64,000 bases of DNA from Gammaproteobacteria bacterium (GCA_029882355.1 JAOUKV010000012.1:29017-93016); one strand, 5' to 3'; positions 38,230-47,489 are shown, counted from the first letter of the stretch. Program-made: numbers and translations. Notes: generated by a model from the sequence alone, not told the origin.

Positions 38230-39342
38230 ATGAAAACAAGCACAGTAGATTCACTATCTACTGTTGACCCCGCGCAATGGAATGCGCTGGCTGGCGACGA
38301 CAATCCATTTATCCAATACGACTTTCTGCGCGCGTTAGAGCAACACAACTGTCTGCAAAACTGGGGCTGGCAATCTCAACATATCCTCATCCACGAAAAC
38401 GAAAAATTAATCGGAGCCTGTCCCGCCTACCTCAAACACAACTCCTACGGCGAATTTGTTTTCGACTGGGCCTGGGCTGACGCCTATCAACGTAATAATC
38501 TGGACTACTATCCGAAACTGGTCACCAGCATTCCCTACACACCCGCCAAAGGACCTCGCCTGCTCGCCTTAAACAATGACAAAAACATCAAAGCACAATT
38601 AATACAGGGCGCACTGGACATTGTCGAACGTAAAAACTTATCCAGCGCACACTGGTTGTTCTGCGAAGATGACGACATTGCAGCCTTGAAAAAAGAAAAC
38701 CTGATGATGCGTTTTGATTATCAGTTTCACTGGCAGAACCATAATTATAAAGACTTCGATGATTTTCTTTCAACAATGAGTTCAAAGAAACGTAAAAACA
38801 TTAAACGAGAACGTCGCAGAGTCATCGATGAAAACATCCAGATAACAATAAAAAAAGGCAATGAAATTTCAGAAGAAGAATGGCAAATACTGTATAAGTT
38901 TTACCAGATAACCTTCATGAAAAAATCCGGCACCGCCACTCTCACGCTTGCATTCTTTAAAGCCATGGCACACAAACTCGTCGCCATCTTTGCATTACAC
39001 CAAAATGAAATTGTTGCCGGTGCTATTTGTTTTCAGGGAAAGACTACTTTATACGGACGTCACTGGGGTTGTTACGAAGACTATGACAGTCTGCACTTTG
39101 AAGTTTGTTACTACACCGGCATTGAGTATTGCATCCAGAAAAAACTGCAATACTTCGAACCCGGTGCTCAGGGCGAACACAAAATATCGCGTGGGTTTCT
39201 GCCTGTAAAAACTCAATCGGCACATTACATTGCGCATGAAGGTTTTAGAGCTGTGATTGGCGATTTTCTGCAACGCGAAGAGCGGGCTATGCTAGATTAC
39301 GGCAAAGAATTAAATGAAGCATCCCCCTTTAAAAAATCATGA
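38230..39342 (+). CDS. FemAB/GNAT-like N-acyltransferase family protein (DUF482/PF04339 type)
   Basis: This 370-residue cytosolic protein belongs to the FemAB-like GNAT superfamily. It shows NPFIQYDFLRALE near residue 25, FVFDWAWADAYQRNNLDYYPKL, FTPAKGPRLL-like YTPAKGPRLLAL, and the C-terminal RGFLPVKTQSAHYI. The family is linked by annotation to peptidoglycan-type aminoacyl transfer, but the substrate is unknown. Its stop overlaps the aat start by 4 bp, so it may act on aminoacyl-tRNA too, by association only. It starts 6 nt after trxB. Confidence 0.82.
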   Translation: MKTSTVDSLSTVDPAQWNALAGDDNPFIQYDFLRALEQHNCLQNWGWQSQHILIHENEKLIGACPAYLKHNSYGEFVFDWAWADAYQRNNLDYYPKLVTSIPYTPAKGPRLLALNNDKNIKAQLIQGALDIVERKNLSSAHWLFCEDDDIAALKKENLMMRFDYQFHWQNHNYKDFDDFLSTMSSKKRKNIKRERRRVIDENIQITIKKGNEISEEEWQILYKFYQITFMKKSGTATLTLAFFKAMAHKLVAIFALHQNEIVAGAICFQGKTTLYGRHWGCYEDYDSLHFEVCYYTGIEYCIQKKLQYFEPGAQGEHKISRGFLPVKTQSAHYIAHEGFRAVIGDFLQREERAMLDYGKELNEASPFKKS

Positions 39343-40001
39343 ACGATAAGCCGTTTTATTTAACCGAAAATTTCAGCGGCCCATTCCCTGATGCAAAACT
39401 CGCGCTAGAAGAACCTGATGGCCTGCTCGCCGTCGGCGGTAATCTCAAAGCGGAAACATTATTACAGGCTTACAGTCAGGGCTTATTCCCGTGGTACAGC
39501 GACGACCAGCCCATACTCTGGTGGTCACCCAATCCGCGTTGCGTTTTACATCCGAACAAATTAAAAATATCGCGCAGCCTGAAAAAAACAATAAACAAAA
39601 AAATCTATGAAATCAGAGTCAACACTGCATTTCGCCAGGTCATGCAAGCCTGCGCTGCACCCAGAAAAGATGAAGCTGGCACCTGGATCGACAACGACAT
39701 GCTACAGGCCTATTGCCAACTACATGAACTTGGTCACGCACATTCAATAGAATGCTGGAATAATGATGAACTGGTGGGCGGCCTTTACGGCATAAAAATC
39801 GGCGACATGTTTTTCGGTGAATCCATGTTCAGCAAACAAACCGATGCCTCAAAAGTCGCACTGGAATATTTATGCAACACTATCAAACCCAAACTTATAG
39901 ACGTTCAGGTACATTCAGAACACATGGCATCACTGGGCACCGAAATGATCGGCAGAGATAAATTTATTGAGATGGTTAAGAGTATTGCAGGAAAACATTA
40001 A
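39339..40001 (+). CDS. aat: Leucyl/phenylalanyl-tRNA-protein transferase
   Basis: Aat adds Leu or Phe to proteins with N-terminal Arg or Lys, marking them for ClpAP through ClpS. The 220-residue product has EPDGLLAVGGNLKAETLLQAY near residue 25, the catalytic-area motif GLFPWYSDDQPILWWSPNPRCVL, and GDMFFGESMFS. The C-terminus is complete. It starts within an ATGA overlap and is followed by a strong terminator. Confidence 0.95.
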   Translation: MNDKPFYLTENFSGPFPDAKLALEEPDGLLAVGGNLKAETLLQAYSQGLFPWYSDDQPILWWSPNPRCVLHPNKLKISRSLKKTINKKIYEIRVNTAFRQVMQACAAPRKDEAGTWIDNDMLQAYCQLHELGHAHSIECWNNDELVGGLYGIKIGDMFFGESMFSKQTDASKVALEYLCNTIKPKLIDVQVHSEHMASLGTEMIGRDKFIEMVKSIAGKH

Positions 40002-40034
40002 GTACCTTATCTAGTTAGAAAAACCAGGAAGGCT

Positions 40035-40062
40035 AGCAGCTTGTCAGGGACAAGCTGCTTTT
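40035..40062 (+). terminator. Rho-independent terminator after aat
   Basis: A perfect 11-bp stem AGCAGCTTGTC-agg-GACAAGCTGCT is followed by TTT. It ends the trxB-acyltransferase-aat transcription unit. Confidence 0.8.
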
Positions 40063-40110
40063 CACCAATCATATCCGTTCTTTTTTTGTCCCATTTAAAG
40101 ACTTATGAAA

Positions 40111-40197
40111 TCACGATTTAGCAAGACTGATAATAGTAATGGTTGTAACTATCACCGCCGCCAACAATGCATAAGTCAAGGTGTCAATAATTAACAT
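40111..40197 (-). CDS. Small single-span membrane peptide (28 aa)
   Basis: A 28-residue frame starts at the ATG at 40197 and has an excellent Shine-Dalgarno AGGAG 7 nt upstream and a perfect TATAAT 36 nt upstream. The product is one hydrophobic helix, beginning MLIIDTLTYALLAAV and ending SLAKS. It resembles small inner-membrane regulators such as KdpF or the type I toxin class in size only. No antisense RNA promoter was identified by eye. The signals around it, not homology, support it as a gene. Confidence 0.5.
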   Translation of the reverse strand: MLIIDTLTYALLAAVIVTTITIISLAKS

Positions 40198-40232
40198 TAT
40201 GACGCTCCTCTTCTGGGTTAATACAGTATATT

Positions 40233-40238
40233 ATTATA
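40233..40238 (-). promoter_or_regulatory. Candidate -10 box for the 28-aa membrane peptide
   Basis: A perfect TATAAT on the minus strand would give a leader of about 28 nt containing the AGGAG Shine-Dalgarno. The surrounding ~60 bp are very AT-rich. The remaining gap up to 40472 shows no other supported feature. Confidence 0.4.
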
Positions 40239-40472
40239 GTCTAATATGTAAATATAAACAGAGTTATTTTGATTTATTTTAAATGGAAGGAACACACTTA
40301 GAAGCAGCCCTGTCAGGCTTTAAGCTTTTAATTTGACTATTTTTGTAAGGACTTAAGTGTTTAATAAGGCTTTTAATTAATTTATAGAGACCGATTTACC
40401 GAATCAGCACCAAAGCTCATAGCCTTTTCACGTGCTTCCGAGAACACGGCCAATCCTGCCGAAAACGAAGCT

Positions 40473-40868
40473 TTAAAGCGCCCCTCGTCTCTGGTCATTC
40501 TCCAGCTCATCTTCTGGAAGAATTCTTTCCTGGCTAACACGCCATTGACCATCATCTTCTTTCTGGATAATGAACTCAATACCATTAGTATTGATTGCGC
40601 CATCTGCACCTTCAACCGTTTCAATAGACTTGAACATGACCCGCTCAGGTGTTTCCGCGACGACGCTCAAACCCTGATAAGAAACTTTTTTGAGTAACTT
40701 ATTTTCGAATTCATGTTTACATTGATTAAGCCAGTCCTGATAAGCAATCACTTCAAAACCTGGCACCCCAAAAACAGCAACATCTTTTGATATCAAGTTC
40801 ATATGCTCATCAAGATTTAAATCGTTGGCAGTAGATGCCATGGCATCCAGAAAACTTTGTGCATTCAT
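40473..40868 (-). CDS. NTF2/SnoaL-like small protein
   Basis: This 131-residue acidic soluble protein has the length and strand-helix pattern of the NTF2-like superfamily. It starts with helices (FLDAMASTANDLNLDEHMNLI), then has VAVFGVPGFEVIAYQDW and the strands RVMFKSIETV and GIEFIIQKEDDGQWRV. This resembles SnoaL/DUF4440-like ligand pockets. No catalytic residues can be assigned. It is monocistronic and sits between two unrelated accessory genes. Confidence 0.5.
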   Translation of the reverse strand: MNAQSFLDAMASTANDLNLDEHMNLISKDVAVFGVPGFEVIAYQDWLNQCKHEFENKLLKKVSYQGLSVVAETPERVMFKSIETVEGADGAINTNGIEFIIQKEDDGQWRVSQERILPEDELENDQRRGAL

Positions 40869-40900
40869 TATTATTAAAACCTGTAAATATATTTAAAAAG

Positions 40901-41683
40901 TTACTGACAGCTACCCATCGAACTGGCACGACAGCGCTTCAAATCAAACCAGATTGCCCTGCCCAGTTTAGCATCATCAAAAATAGCGTCATCAATAATC
41001 GCCTCACGCATTGAAGCTTTGCTCAAATCCGCACCGCTAAAATCAACAAATTTCAAATCAGCCTCATGGAGCACAACGGCCGTCATGTTAGCTTTCTTGA
41101 AACTGGCTGACTCAGCCAATACAGATTTCATTTCAGCCTGAGATAAATCAGCGCCATCAAATATCGTCTTAACCAGGAAAGCCCGAGAGAAATTGGCGTC
41201 CTGTAAAAAGGCTTCGGTGAAATTAGCGCCAGCTAATTTAGCTTCATAGAACTTCGCATGCTTGAGCCGAGCCTGTCGGAAATCGGCCTGCTTCATTTCA
41301 GAACGACTAAAACTGGCATCATCCATAACCGCTTCTTTGAAAGATGCCTTCTCCGCTGTCACATGCACCAGTCGAGCACCCTGCATACGCGCCTTATCGA
41401 ACACAGCGTTGCTAATGTCCGAAAAATTGAAATCAGCATGCTTTAAACGCGCACCAGAAAAATTCGCCCCCTGAAGATTAGCCTTACCCAGCACGGCTTC
41501 ACTCAAATCCTTACCGCTGAAATCCTGACCGCTTTTATCACAGCCCGACCAGTTAACACGGGGTGCCGGCTCAGCACTGCAATTTGCATTAGCATGTACA
41601 GATACCAGTAAAAGCACACTACTGGCCACACACAAAAACCCCTTTCGACAAGCGGTTTTACTATTAAAAAACATTAATGTCAT
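40901..41683 (-). CDS. Exported pentapeptide-repeat protein
   Basis: This 260-residue protein has a signal peptide (FLCVASSVLLLVSVHANA) and then more than 25 consecutive A(D/N)LXX/F pentapeptide repeats (for example GANFSGARLKHADFNFSD). These form a right-handed quadrilateral beta-helix. A short cysteine-containing C-terminus (CRASSMGSCQ) follows, with two cysteines near the N-terminus (NCSAEP, GCDKSG). Periplasmic pentapeptide proteins have no common function; a link to gyrase protection is not expected for an exported form. The start is the ATG at 41683; a second ATG 9 nt later is possible. Confidence 0.8.
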   Translation of the reverse strand: MTLMFFNSKTACRKGFLCVASSVLLLVSVHANANCSAEPAPRVNWSGCDKSGQDFSGKDLSEAVLGKANLQGANFSGARLKHADFNFSDISNAVFDKARMQGARLVHVTAEKASFKEAVMDDASFSRSEMKQADFRQARLKHAKFYEAKLAGANFTEAFLQDANFSRAFLVKTIFDGADLSQAEMKSVLAESASFKKANMTAVVLHEADLKFVDFSGADLSKASMREAIIDDAIFDDAKLGRAIWFDLKRCRASSMGSCQ

Positions 41684-41719
41684 AATCGTTCATTCAATTT
41701 GCAACCGGACACCTTAATC

Positions 41720-41850
41720 ATACCAGACAATCCATGCTGTGGGATGTGAGCCCAGTAGTGTCTTTGAGGTGTAGAATAGAAAGTACCGTAGGGTGCGGAC
41801 GCTCGCCTGTGGCTACGCCGCACAATACCCCTACCCTCCCTGTTAATTTG
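41720..41850. repeat. Probable dispersed non-coding repeat
   Basis: The segment contains GGGTGCGG (41791-41798) and CCGCAC...ACCC (41818-41830), an imperfect inverted repeat of the TAGGGTGCG type that is dispersed in many proteobacteria. An open frame on the minus strand here (41680-41886) encodes an Arg/His/Ser-rich product. That product looks like translation of a repeat and not a protein. Copy number cannot be tested from this window. Confidence 0.35.
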
Positions 41851-41905
41851 CATTATCAATTCACCTCCATAATAATCAAACATCACTTAAGAATGAGATA
41901 AACTT

Positions 41906-43528
41906 TTGGACTTTACCTGGATTGCTTTTACAGATTCTTACACTGCGCTTTTTGCATTGGTGTTTGTGCTGGGTTTTGCGGCTAAACAAGTTGGCTTACC
42001 ACCACTGGTGGGTTTTCTGGTCGCAGGTTTTGTAATGAAGCTAATGGGCGTTGAGATGTTTCCTGCGCTCAATACGCTGGCAGACCTTGGTATTACCCTG
42101 CTGCTGTTCACCATTGGTTTGAAGCTTGATATACGCAGTCTGGCTCGCCCAGAAATCTGGGCGGTTTCCAGTTTGCACATGTTGATGGTGATACTGTCTT
42201 TTGGTAGTTTAATTAGTGTGATTAGCTATATTGGTCTACCTCTGTTTCTTGATATCACTGCAGAGACAGCTATCCTGCTAGGCTTTTCGCTGAGTTTTTC
42301 GAGCACGGTTTTTGCCGTTAAGATGCTTGAGGAGAAAGGCGAGCTGAAGGCAAATCATGGCCGTATCGCTATCGGCATTCTGATTATGCAGGATATTTTC
42401 GCTGTCCTTTATCTAACAATATCAACTGGAAAAATGCCTTCACTGTGGGCGTTGGCTGTGCTTGCTACGCTGATTATGCTGCGACCGTTGTTTGCACAAA
42501 TAATTAAACGGGTTGGCCATGGTGAATTGCTGGTGGTCGCCGGGCTTATTTTTGCCATGGGTGGTGCTACCCTGTTTGAGCTGGTGAACATGAAGGCTGA
42601 TTTGGGTGCACTGGTGATGGGCATGGTGCTGGCACGCCAGTCACGTTCCTCGGAAATGGCAACTTCGCTACTGGCCTTTAAAGACTTATTCCTGATTGGT
42701 TTTTTTCTCAGCATTGGTTTGACTGCGACTATTAGTCTGGAGGTTTTTGGTGTTGCGGTACTACTGGTGCTACTGATGCCAATCAAAGTGCTGATGTTCT
42801 ACTGGTTACTGAGCATGTTCCGCCTGCGCGCGCGTACTTCTTTTCTGACCAGTTTGAGTTTGGCTAATTACAGTGAGTTTGGTTTGATTGTCAGTGCAAT
42901 TGGTTTTAGCAAGGGCTGGTTGAGCAGTGACTGGCTGGGTGTGATGGCAGTGGCGATGTCGCTGACTTTTATTATTGCTTCACTGCTTAATTTTTCTTCT
43001 CATCAATTATTTTCTCGCATGGATAAATTCATCACCCGTTTTCAACGCAAAGAACGTTTAAGCAGTGATCTGCTCATCAGCACTGGCGATGCCGAAATTC
43101 TGGTTTTTGGTATGGGCCGCGTTGGCACCGCTGCCTATGAAACTATGCGCTCCAAGTATGGCGACATCGTTCTTGGCGTGGATAATGATGCGGTGGTACT
43201 GGAAAAGCACAAACAGGAAAATAGAAAGGTCATTCAGGGCGATGCTACCGATGTCGAATTCTGGGAAAATCTTCAGTTAGAAAAAGTCAGTGTAATTTTA
43301 TTAGACATGCCCAAACCTGAAGAAAATCTATTTGCATTCCAGCAACTGGAAGCAAATGGATTTAAAGGCATGGTTGCTGGCACAGCCAAATATGATGATC
43401 AGGTAGCGATGTTAAAAACTGCAGGCCTTGATGCCGCTTATAATATTTATGGCGAGGCAGGTTCTGGTTTTGCCAATCACGTTTGTGATGAGTTACACAA
43501 AAAGAATACTGCGCAGAAAGCACCGTAG
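41906..43528 (+). CDS. KefB-like cation:proton antiporter with TrkA-N domain
   Basis: This is a 540-residue CPA2-family transporter. About twelve membrane helices span residues 10-370, with the conserved FTIGLKLDIRSL, LGFSLSFSSTVFAVKMLEEKGE and IAIGILIMQDIFAVLYL. A C-terminal Rossmann RCK/TrkA-N domain follows (ILVFGMGRVGTAAYE, VLGVDNDAVVLEKHK, VIQGDATDVEF). It most likely exports K+ in exchange for protons and senses NAD(H) or a similar ligand. No KefF/KefG partner is nearby. The start is TTG at 41906; no upstream ATG is in frame. Confidence 0.88.
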   Translation: MDFTWIAFTDSYTALFALVFVLGFAAKQVGLPPLVGFLVAGFVMKLMGVEMFPALNTLADLGITLLLFTIGLKLDIRSLARPEIWAVSSLHMLMVILSFGSLISVISYIGLPLFLDITAETAILLGFSLSFSSTVFAVKMLEEKGELKANHGRIAIGILIMQDIFAVLYLTISTGKMPSLWALAVLATLIMLRPLFAQIIKRVGHGELLVVAGLIFAMGGATLFELVNMKADLGALVMGMVLARQSRSSEMATSLLAFKDLFLIGFFLSIGLTATISLEVFGVAVLLVLLMPIKVLMFYWLLSMFRLRARTSFLTSLSLANYSEFGLIVSAIGFSKGWLSSDWLGVMAVAMSLTFIIASLLNFSSHQLFSRMDKFITRFQRKERLSSDLLISTGDAEILVFGMGRVGTAAYETMRSKYGDIVLGVDNDAVVLEKHKQENRKVIQGDATDVEFWENLQLEKVSVILLDMPKPEENLFAFQQLEANGFKGMVAGTAKYDDQVAMLKTAGLDAAYNIYGEAGSGFANHVCDELHKKNTAQKAP

Positions 43529-43557
43529 AATATTCACATTATCTAATAATTTTCTTT

Positions 43558-45516
43558 TTATTCCGCCATATCACCACGCTTTAATTTCCTCATTAAAAAC
43601 CTCGCCGGACTCAAATGATCAACAATTTCTTTGCTAACGGGTAATGGTTCATTAACTATCATCGCCGCCAATATTTCAGCCGAAAGAAAACTACTGCATA
43701 TCCCCCGCGAACCGTGCGCGGCATTCACGTATAAACCCGATAAATATTTGGCCTGTGGATATTGAGCTCTGGGTCTGCCATGATGCAATTCTTTGTAATC
43801 TTCTTTGAATGCCTGTTTATCTGGAATCTCACCAATGATAGGTGTCATGTCGTTACTAACAGGACGGAAACCCACGCGGCCATTTAACTGCTCAGGCTTA
43901 TCAAATATATTAGGTAGACATTGCTCCAGATGATGTAAATTTTCATCCTGCTCTTCCTGCGTCAGTTGTTGATTTTTATCGCTGACACGATAAGTCGCAC
44001 CGACATAATGCTTACCTTTATATTCGGGCGTAACATAAGCATCAAAACTCAGTGCTTTATTTAATGCCAAACTTGTTTCACTTGCCGTTACTTCGGTCAG
44101 CTGTCCGCGTACCGACGAGACTGGCAGCCATGAAACGATTTCAAACTGATTCACATCAACACCATTGGCAACCACCAATACTTCGGCTGAGGCAATCACC
44201 TGAAATTTCTTATCAAGTGCCTGCCACTCTCCTTCTGTGTGTCGAATATCATCAACATTCTGATGAATTAATTTTAGCGATTGACCACAGGCCTGAACCA
44301 ATGCCTCACAGGTTTTCTTTGGTGATGCCCAGCCCGCCTCACGCAAGAAACTCACTGATACATTTTTATCTTTAAGATGTGGCTGTAAATCATGTTCAGC
44401 CAGAACTTCCATAAACTGCTCAGGAAAACCGTAGGCCTCAATTATCTTTTCCGCCTTACCCGCTTTAAAGATGGAATAAACACCATCGTAAAACCAGAAC
44501 TTTTCATCTGATTGGCTGCTATTATCCTGCTGTAATTTATCCAGACAATGCGACGCATACAACATAGCACTGGTGTAAAAAGCAGTATCATTTTTGTTAT
44601 CAATTGCTAGCCTCAACATCAACAAACCCGCTGGATTGCCTGAAGCTTCTTCTGCTACATTGCCATGCTTTTCAATAACCGTGACCTGCCAACCACGTTG
44701 CACCAGTGACCACGCCGTGGTTAAACCAATTAAACCCGCACCGATAATCACTGCCTTTTTATTTTTATAATTGGTTTTTTCGAGCGTATACCACGGCGTT
44801 TTAGCTGGCTGTAATTTTTTATTCTTTAGCACAGCGGTAATCATTTCCCTTTTTTTACCGTGCCCCTTCACCTTATTAACTTCAAAGCCCGCAGCCTGCA
44901 AACCACGTCGAACAAAACCTGCTGCGGTGTAAGTACTCAGCGTTGCGCCCTGCTTGCTATTTTTCTCTATTAAACTAAAAACCTGATCACTCCATAGATC
45001 CGCATTTTTATCCGGGCCAAAACCATCCAGATACCAGGCATCAACCTGCAGTTCTCTGGATTTAAGCGCGGCAATAACATCGGCAAAAACAAGATGAAGT
45101 TGCACCCTGCCACCTAGCAGCGACCGGCAATGCTCACCTTCCACCGGCAGCGGATAAACCGAGAGCAATTCATCATAAGTCTCTGCCAGTTCAGGCCAGT
45201 TTCTGGCGACACATTTGATATCTTCGGGTGAAACCGGATGTTTTTCGATGGCGACATAATGCAGGCGTGCTTCAGGAGATGCTTGCTCTGCCCATGCCTG
45301 TAGGGTCAGGACAAAATTTAGCCCAGTACCGAAACCCGTTTCGGCGATAACAAAATGATCGTCCGCGCCGAGCTTCTGCCATCGTCTTGCTAGATAATTA
45401 TGTTTAAGGAAGACGTATTCAGATTCTTCTCGCCCGCCTGCGGTTGAGTAATAAATATCATCATAACCGGGGCTGTAGGGCTGACCATCGCGCCACTCTA
45501 TTTCTGCATATTTCAT
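43558..45516 (-). CDS. mnmC: Bifunctional tRNA (mnm5s2U34) methyltransferase / FAD-dependent cmnm5U oxidoreductase MnmC
   Basis: MnmC finishes the wobble uridine modification of tRNAs for Lys, Glu and Gln. The 652-residue product begins MKYAEIEWRDGQPYSPGYDDIYYS. The N-terminal methyltransferase has AETGFGTGLNFVLTLQ, and DAWYLDGFGPDKN near residue 180. The C-terminal oxidase has the FAD motif VIIGAGLIGLTTAWSLVQRG. The ATG at 45516 gives the family N-terminus; the open frame upstream to 45621 is not conserved. Confidence 0.94.
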   Translation of the reverse strand: MKYAEIEWRDGQPYSPGYDDIYYSTAGGREESEYVFLKHNYLARRWQKLGADDHFVIAETGFGTGLNFVLTLQAWAEQASPEARLHYVAIEKHPVSPEDIKCVARNWPELAETYDELLSVYPLPVEGEHCRSLLGGRVQLHLVFADVIAALKSRELQVDAWYLDGFGPDKNADLWSDQVFSLIEKNSKQGATLSTYTAAGFVRRGLQAAGFEVNKVKGHGKKREMITAVLKNKKLQPAKTPWYTLEKTNYKNKKAVIIGAGLIGLTTAWSLVQRGWQVTVIEKHGNVAEEASGNPAGLLMLRLAIDNKNDTAFYTSAMLYASHCLDKLQQDNSSQSDEKFWFYDGVYSIFKAGKAEKIIEAYGFPEQFMEVLAEHDLQPHLKDKNVSVSFLREAGWASPKKTCEALVQACGQSLKLIHQNVDDIRHTEGEWQALDKKFQVIASAEVLVVANGVDVNQFEIVSWLPVSSVRGQLTEVTASETSLALNKALSFDAYVTPEYKGKHYVGATYRVSDKNQQLTQEEQDENLHHLEQCLPNIFDKPEQLNGRVGFRPVSNDMTPIIGEIPDKQAFKEDYKELHHGRPRAQYPQAKYLSGLYVNAAHGSRGICSSFLSAEILAAMIVNEPLPVSKEIVDHLSPARFLMRKLKRGDMAE

Positions 45517-45623
45517 TAATTTATTTTCGCACCACCACAAACCACTACAAACATTCCAAAACAGGAGAAGAATCCAGATTAAATTCCCTGTAAAATGTCG
45601 ATTATCACATACATGCCTCAACT

Positions 45624-46376
45624 ATGAATCTGGAAACCCCGATGATAAACGATATAGATCAAATTAAACTAGATGACAGGATTATTCTGATTACCGGCGC
45701 GAGCGATGGTATCGGCAAAGCCGTCGCACTGGACTGTGCCAAACGCGGTGCAACAGTTATTCTGCTAGGTAAAACTATTCATAAGTTAGAACAGGTCTAC
45801 GACGAGATCATTGAAGCTGGTGGTGCAGAACCGGCAATTTACCCAATGGATTTGAGTGGTGCTTCTGCCGATGATTATGACGATTTACACGATAACATCA
45901 AAAAAGAGTTTGGCCGTCTGGATGCCTTATTCAACAATGCTGGCTGGCTGGGTGCTTCAACACCGATGGATATTTTCGATACCGAACTTTGGTATCGGGT
46001 GATGCAGGTTAATTTGAATGCGCCCTTCCTGCTGACCAAGGCCTGTCTGCCATTGATCAAAAAATCATCACATGGCGCGATTGTGTTTACCGCTGATGAT
46101 AAAGTCTCGGCTTATTGGGGAGCTTACGGGGTGGCTAAATCCGGCCAACAAACTCTCATGACCATACTTGCTGATGAACTCGAATCACGAAATATTGTGG
46201 TGAATGCGTTTAACCCTGGTCCGGTGCGTACCAGTTTCAGAACCCGCGCCTACCCTGCGGAAGATGCACGTGAGATGAATAAACCTGCAGATGTGAGCGC
46301 GGGTTTTGTCTATTTGATTAGTGGTAATTGCGATGGAGTAACGGGGAAGACATTTACTCTGGATGATTTTAAATAG
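45624..46376 (+). CDS. yciK: YciK-type short-chain dehydrogenase
   Basis: This 250-residue SDR has the cofactor motif TGASDGIGKAVALDCA, the NNAG motif (LFNNAGWLG) and the catalytic YGVAK with an upstream Thr/Ser pair in VFTADDKVSAYWG. It resembles E. coli YciK, whose substrate is unknown. The alternative start at MINDIDQ is 18 nt downstream. It diverges from mnmC and converges with the thioredoxin-fold gene, with only 9 nt between stops. Confidence 0.85.
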   Translation: MNLETPMINDIDQIKLDDRIILITGASDGIGKAVALDCAKRGATVILLGKTIHKLEQVYDEIIEAGGAEPAIYPMDLSGASADDYDDLHDNIKKEFGRLDALFNNAGWLGASTPMDIFDTELWYRVMQVNLNAPFLLTKACLPLIKKSSHGAIVFTADDKVSAYWGAYGVAKSGQQTLMTILADELESRNIVVNAFNPGPVRTSFRTRAYPAEDAREMNKPADVSAGFVYLISGNCDGVTGKTFTLDDFK

Positions 46377-46385
46377 TCAGATCGC

Positions 46386-47432
46386 TTATTTCATAAGATC
46401 AACTTCAACACCCTGCTCGCGAAGTTGATTAGCACGTTCATCAATATAACGCTGAAAATTAGGCTGTGTTTTATAAGCGCCTGAAGCCACATAATCCATC
46501 ACTGAATGTGTGTGAAAAGATTTTAAATAAGCATCAGTACGAAATACTTCTTCAGCCCTGGCGTTAAAATAAACCATACTGGGTGCGTATTTAACATCCA
46601 GCTTTTTCACCCAGTCGCGTACTTTCATTTTTTCGCCATCAGGTGTGACAATTTTTTCATCACTCCACATATCAAACAGAGCCACATTAAAACGAGCCAG
46701 CTGTTTCTTACCATCAGGTCGTTTCAGCATGTCATTGTGCAATTCATCACAGGCGCTGCATTTCTTTTGTTCGAACATCACCAGCAAAGGCTTCTCTGCC
46801 GACAAGGCCTGTTGTAAGTTCTTTGGGTTTTTGATACTGATAACTTCGGTATGCAGTTTTCCACTTGAAGGCTGGGGATTCACTTTGGCGAGATAATCCT
46901 GATAGCTTATTTTTCCCTCCATCTTCTGCCCAACATAGTCGAGCACAGTATGGAATTTTTCCGGTGGATAATAACCGTTGGCACGGTAGACTGCTTTGTT
47001 ATCTTCGCCGAACAAAATCAGCGTGGGCGTATATTGAACTTTTAATGCCGCGGCAAATTCTTTTTCGGTGAACTCATCATCACCGACAACCACTTCATTC
47101 GTTCCCCAGATATTGATCGCAACCACATCGAAATATTTCTGAGTTTTATCAGCGATGGTACGTTGACCGAAATTATCTTCCAGTAACATTTTGCAATAAG
47201 GACAGCCATCCTGATAAAAATAAAGCATAAGGCGTTTATCATGATCGGCCGCATCGGCAATGTCTTCATAGACATCAAGAAAAGAGACTTTGAACCAGGC
47301 GGGTTTTTCAGCATAGCCAGGATTGACAAGACCCGCTGATAATTCTGTTTCATTCGCCGCATTTGACCATTGCGGCAACATAAAAAACAAGAAAAAAAGG
47401 AGAGTTATAGTTTTATATCTAATAATGTTCAT
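46386..47432 (-). CDS. Exported protein with two thioredoxin-like domains
   Basis: This 348-residue protein has a signal peptide (TITLLFFLFFMLPQWSNA) and two thioredoxin-fold modules. The first carries QDGCPYCKMLLEDNFG (CPYC) near residue 76 and VQYTPTLILFGED. The second carries EQKKCSACDELHNDML (CSAC) near residue 220 and VKYAPSMVYFNA. Both retain the cis-Pro (TPT, APS). It resembles SoxW-like thioredoxins duplicated in tandem and would act on periplasmic disulfides; the partner is unknown. It lies downstream of rluB in the same direction. Confidence 0.78.
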   Translation of the reverse strand: MNIIRYKTITLLFFLFFMLPQWSNAANETELSAGLVNPGYAEKPAWFKVSFLDVYEDIADAADHDKRLMLYFYQDGCPYCKMLLEDNFGQRTIADKTQKYFDVVAINIWGTNEVVVGDDEFTEKEFAAALKVQYTPTLILFGEDNKAVYRANGYYPPEKFHTVLDYVGQKMEGKISYQDYLAKVNPQPSSGKLHTEVISIKNPKNLQQALSAEKPLLVMFEQKKCSACDELHNDMLKRPDGKKQLARFNVALFDMWSDEKIVTPDGEKMKVRDWVKKLDVKYAPSMVYFNARAEEVFRTDAYLKSFHTHSVMDYVASGAYKTQPNFQRYIDERANQLREQGVEVDLMK

Positions 47433-47489
47433 ACATACACCACGCTACGACAGCAGGTTAGACCATTCCATTATTAATAAATTCCTGTA

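Noticed and set aside
40382..40498. A 38-residue frame (MTRDEGRFKASFSAG...) overlapping the 3' end of the NTF2-like gene in another frame
   Set aside because: It looks moderately protein-like and could be a small gene or a frameshifted tail, but it has no separate Shine-Dalgarno at proper spacing and no other support.
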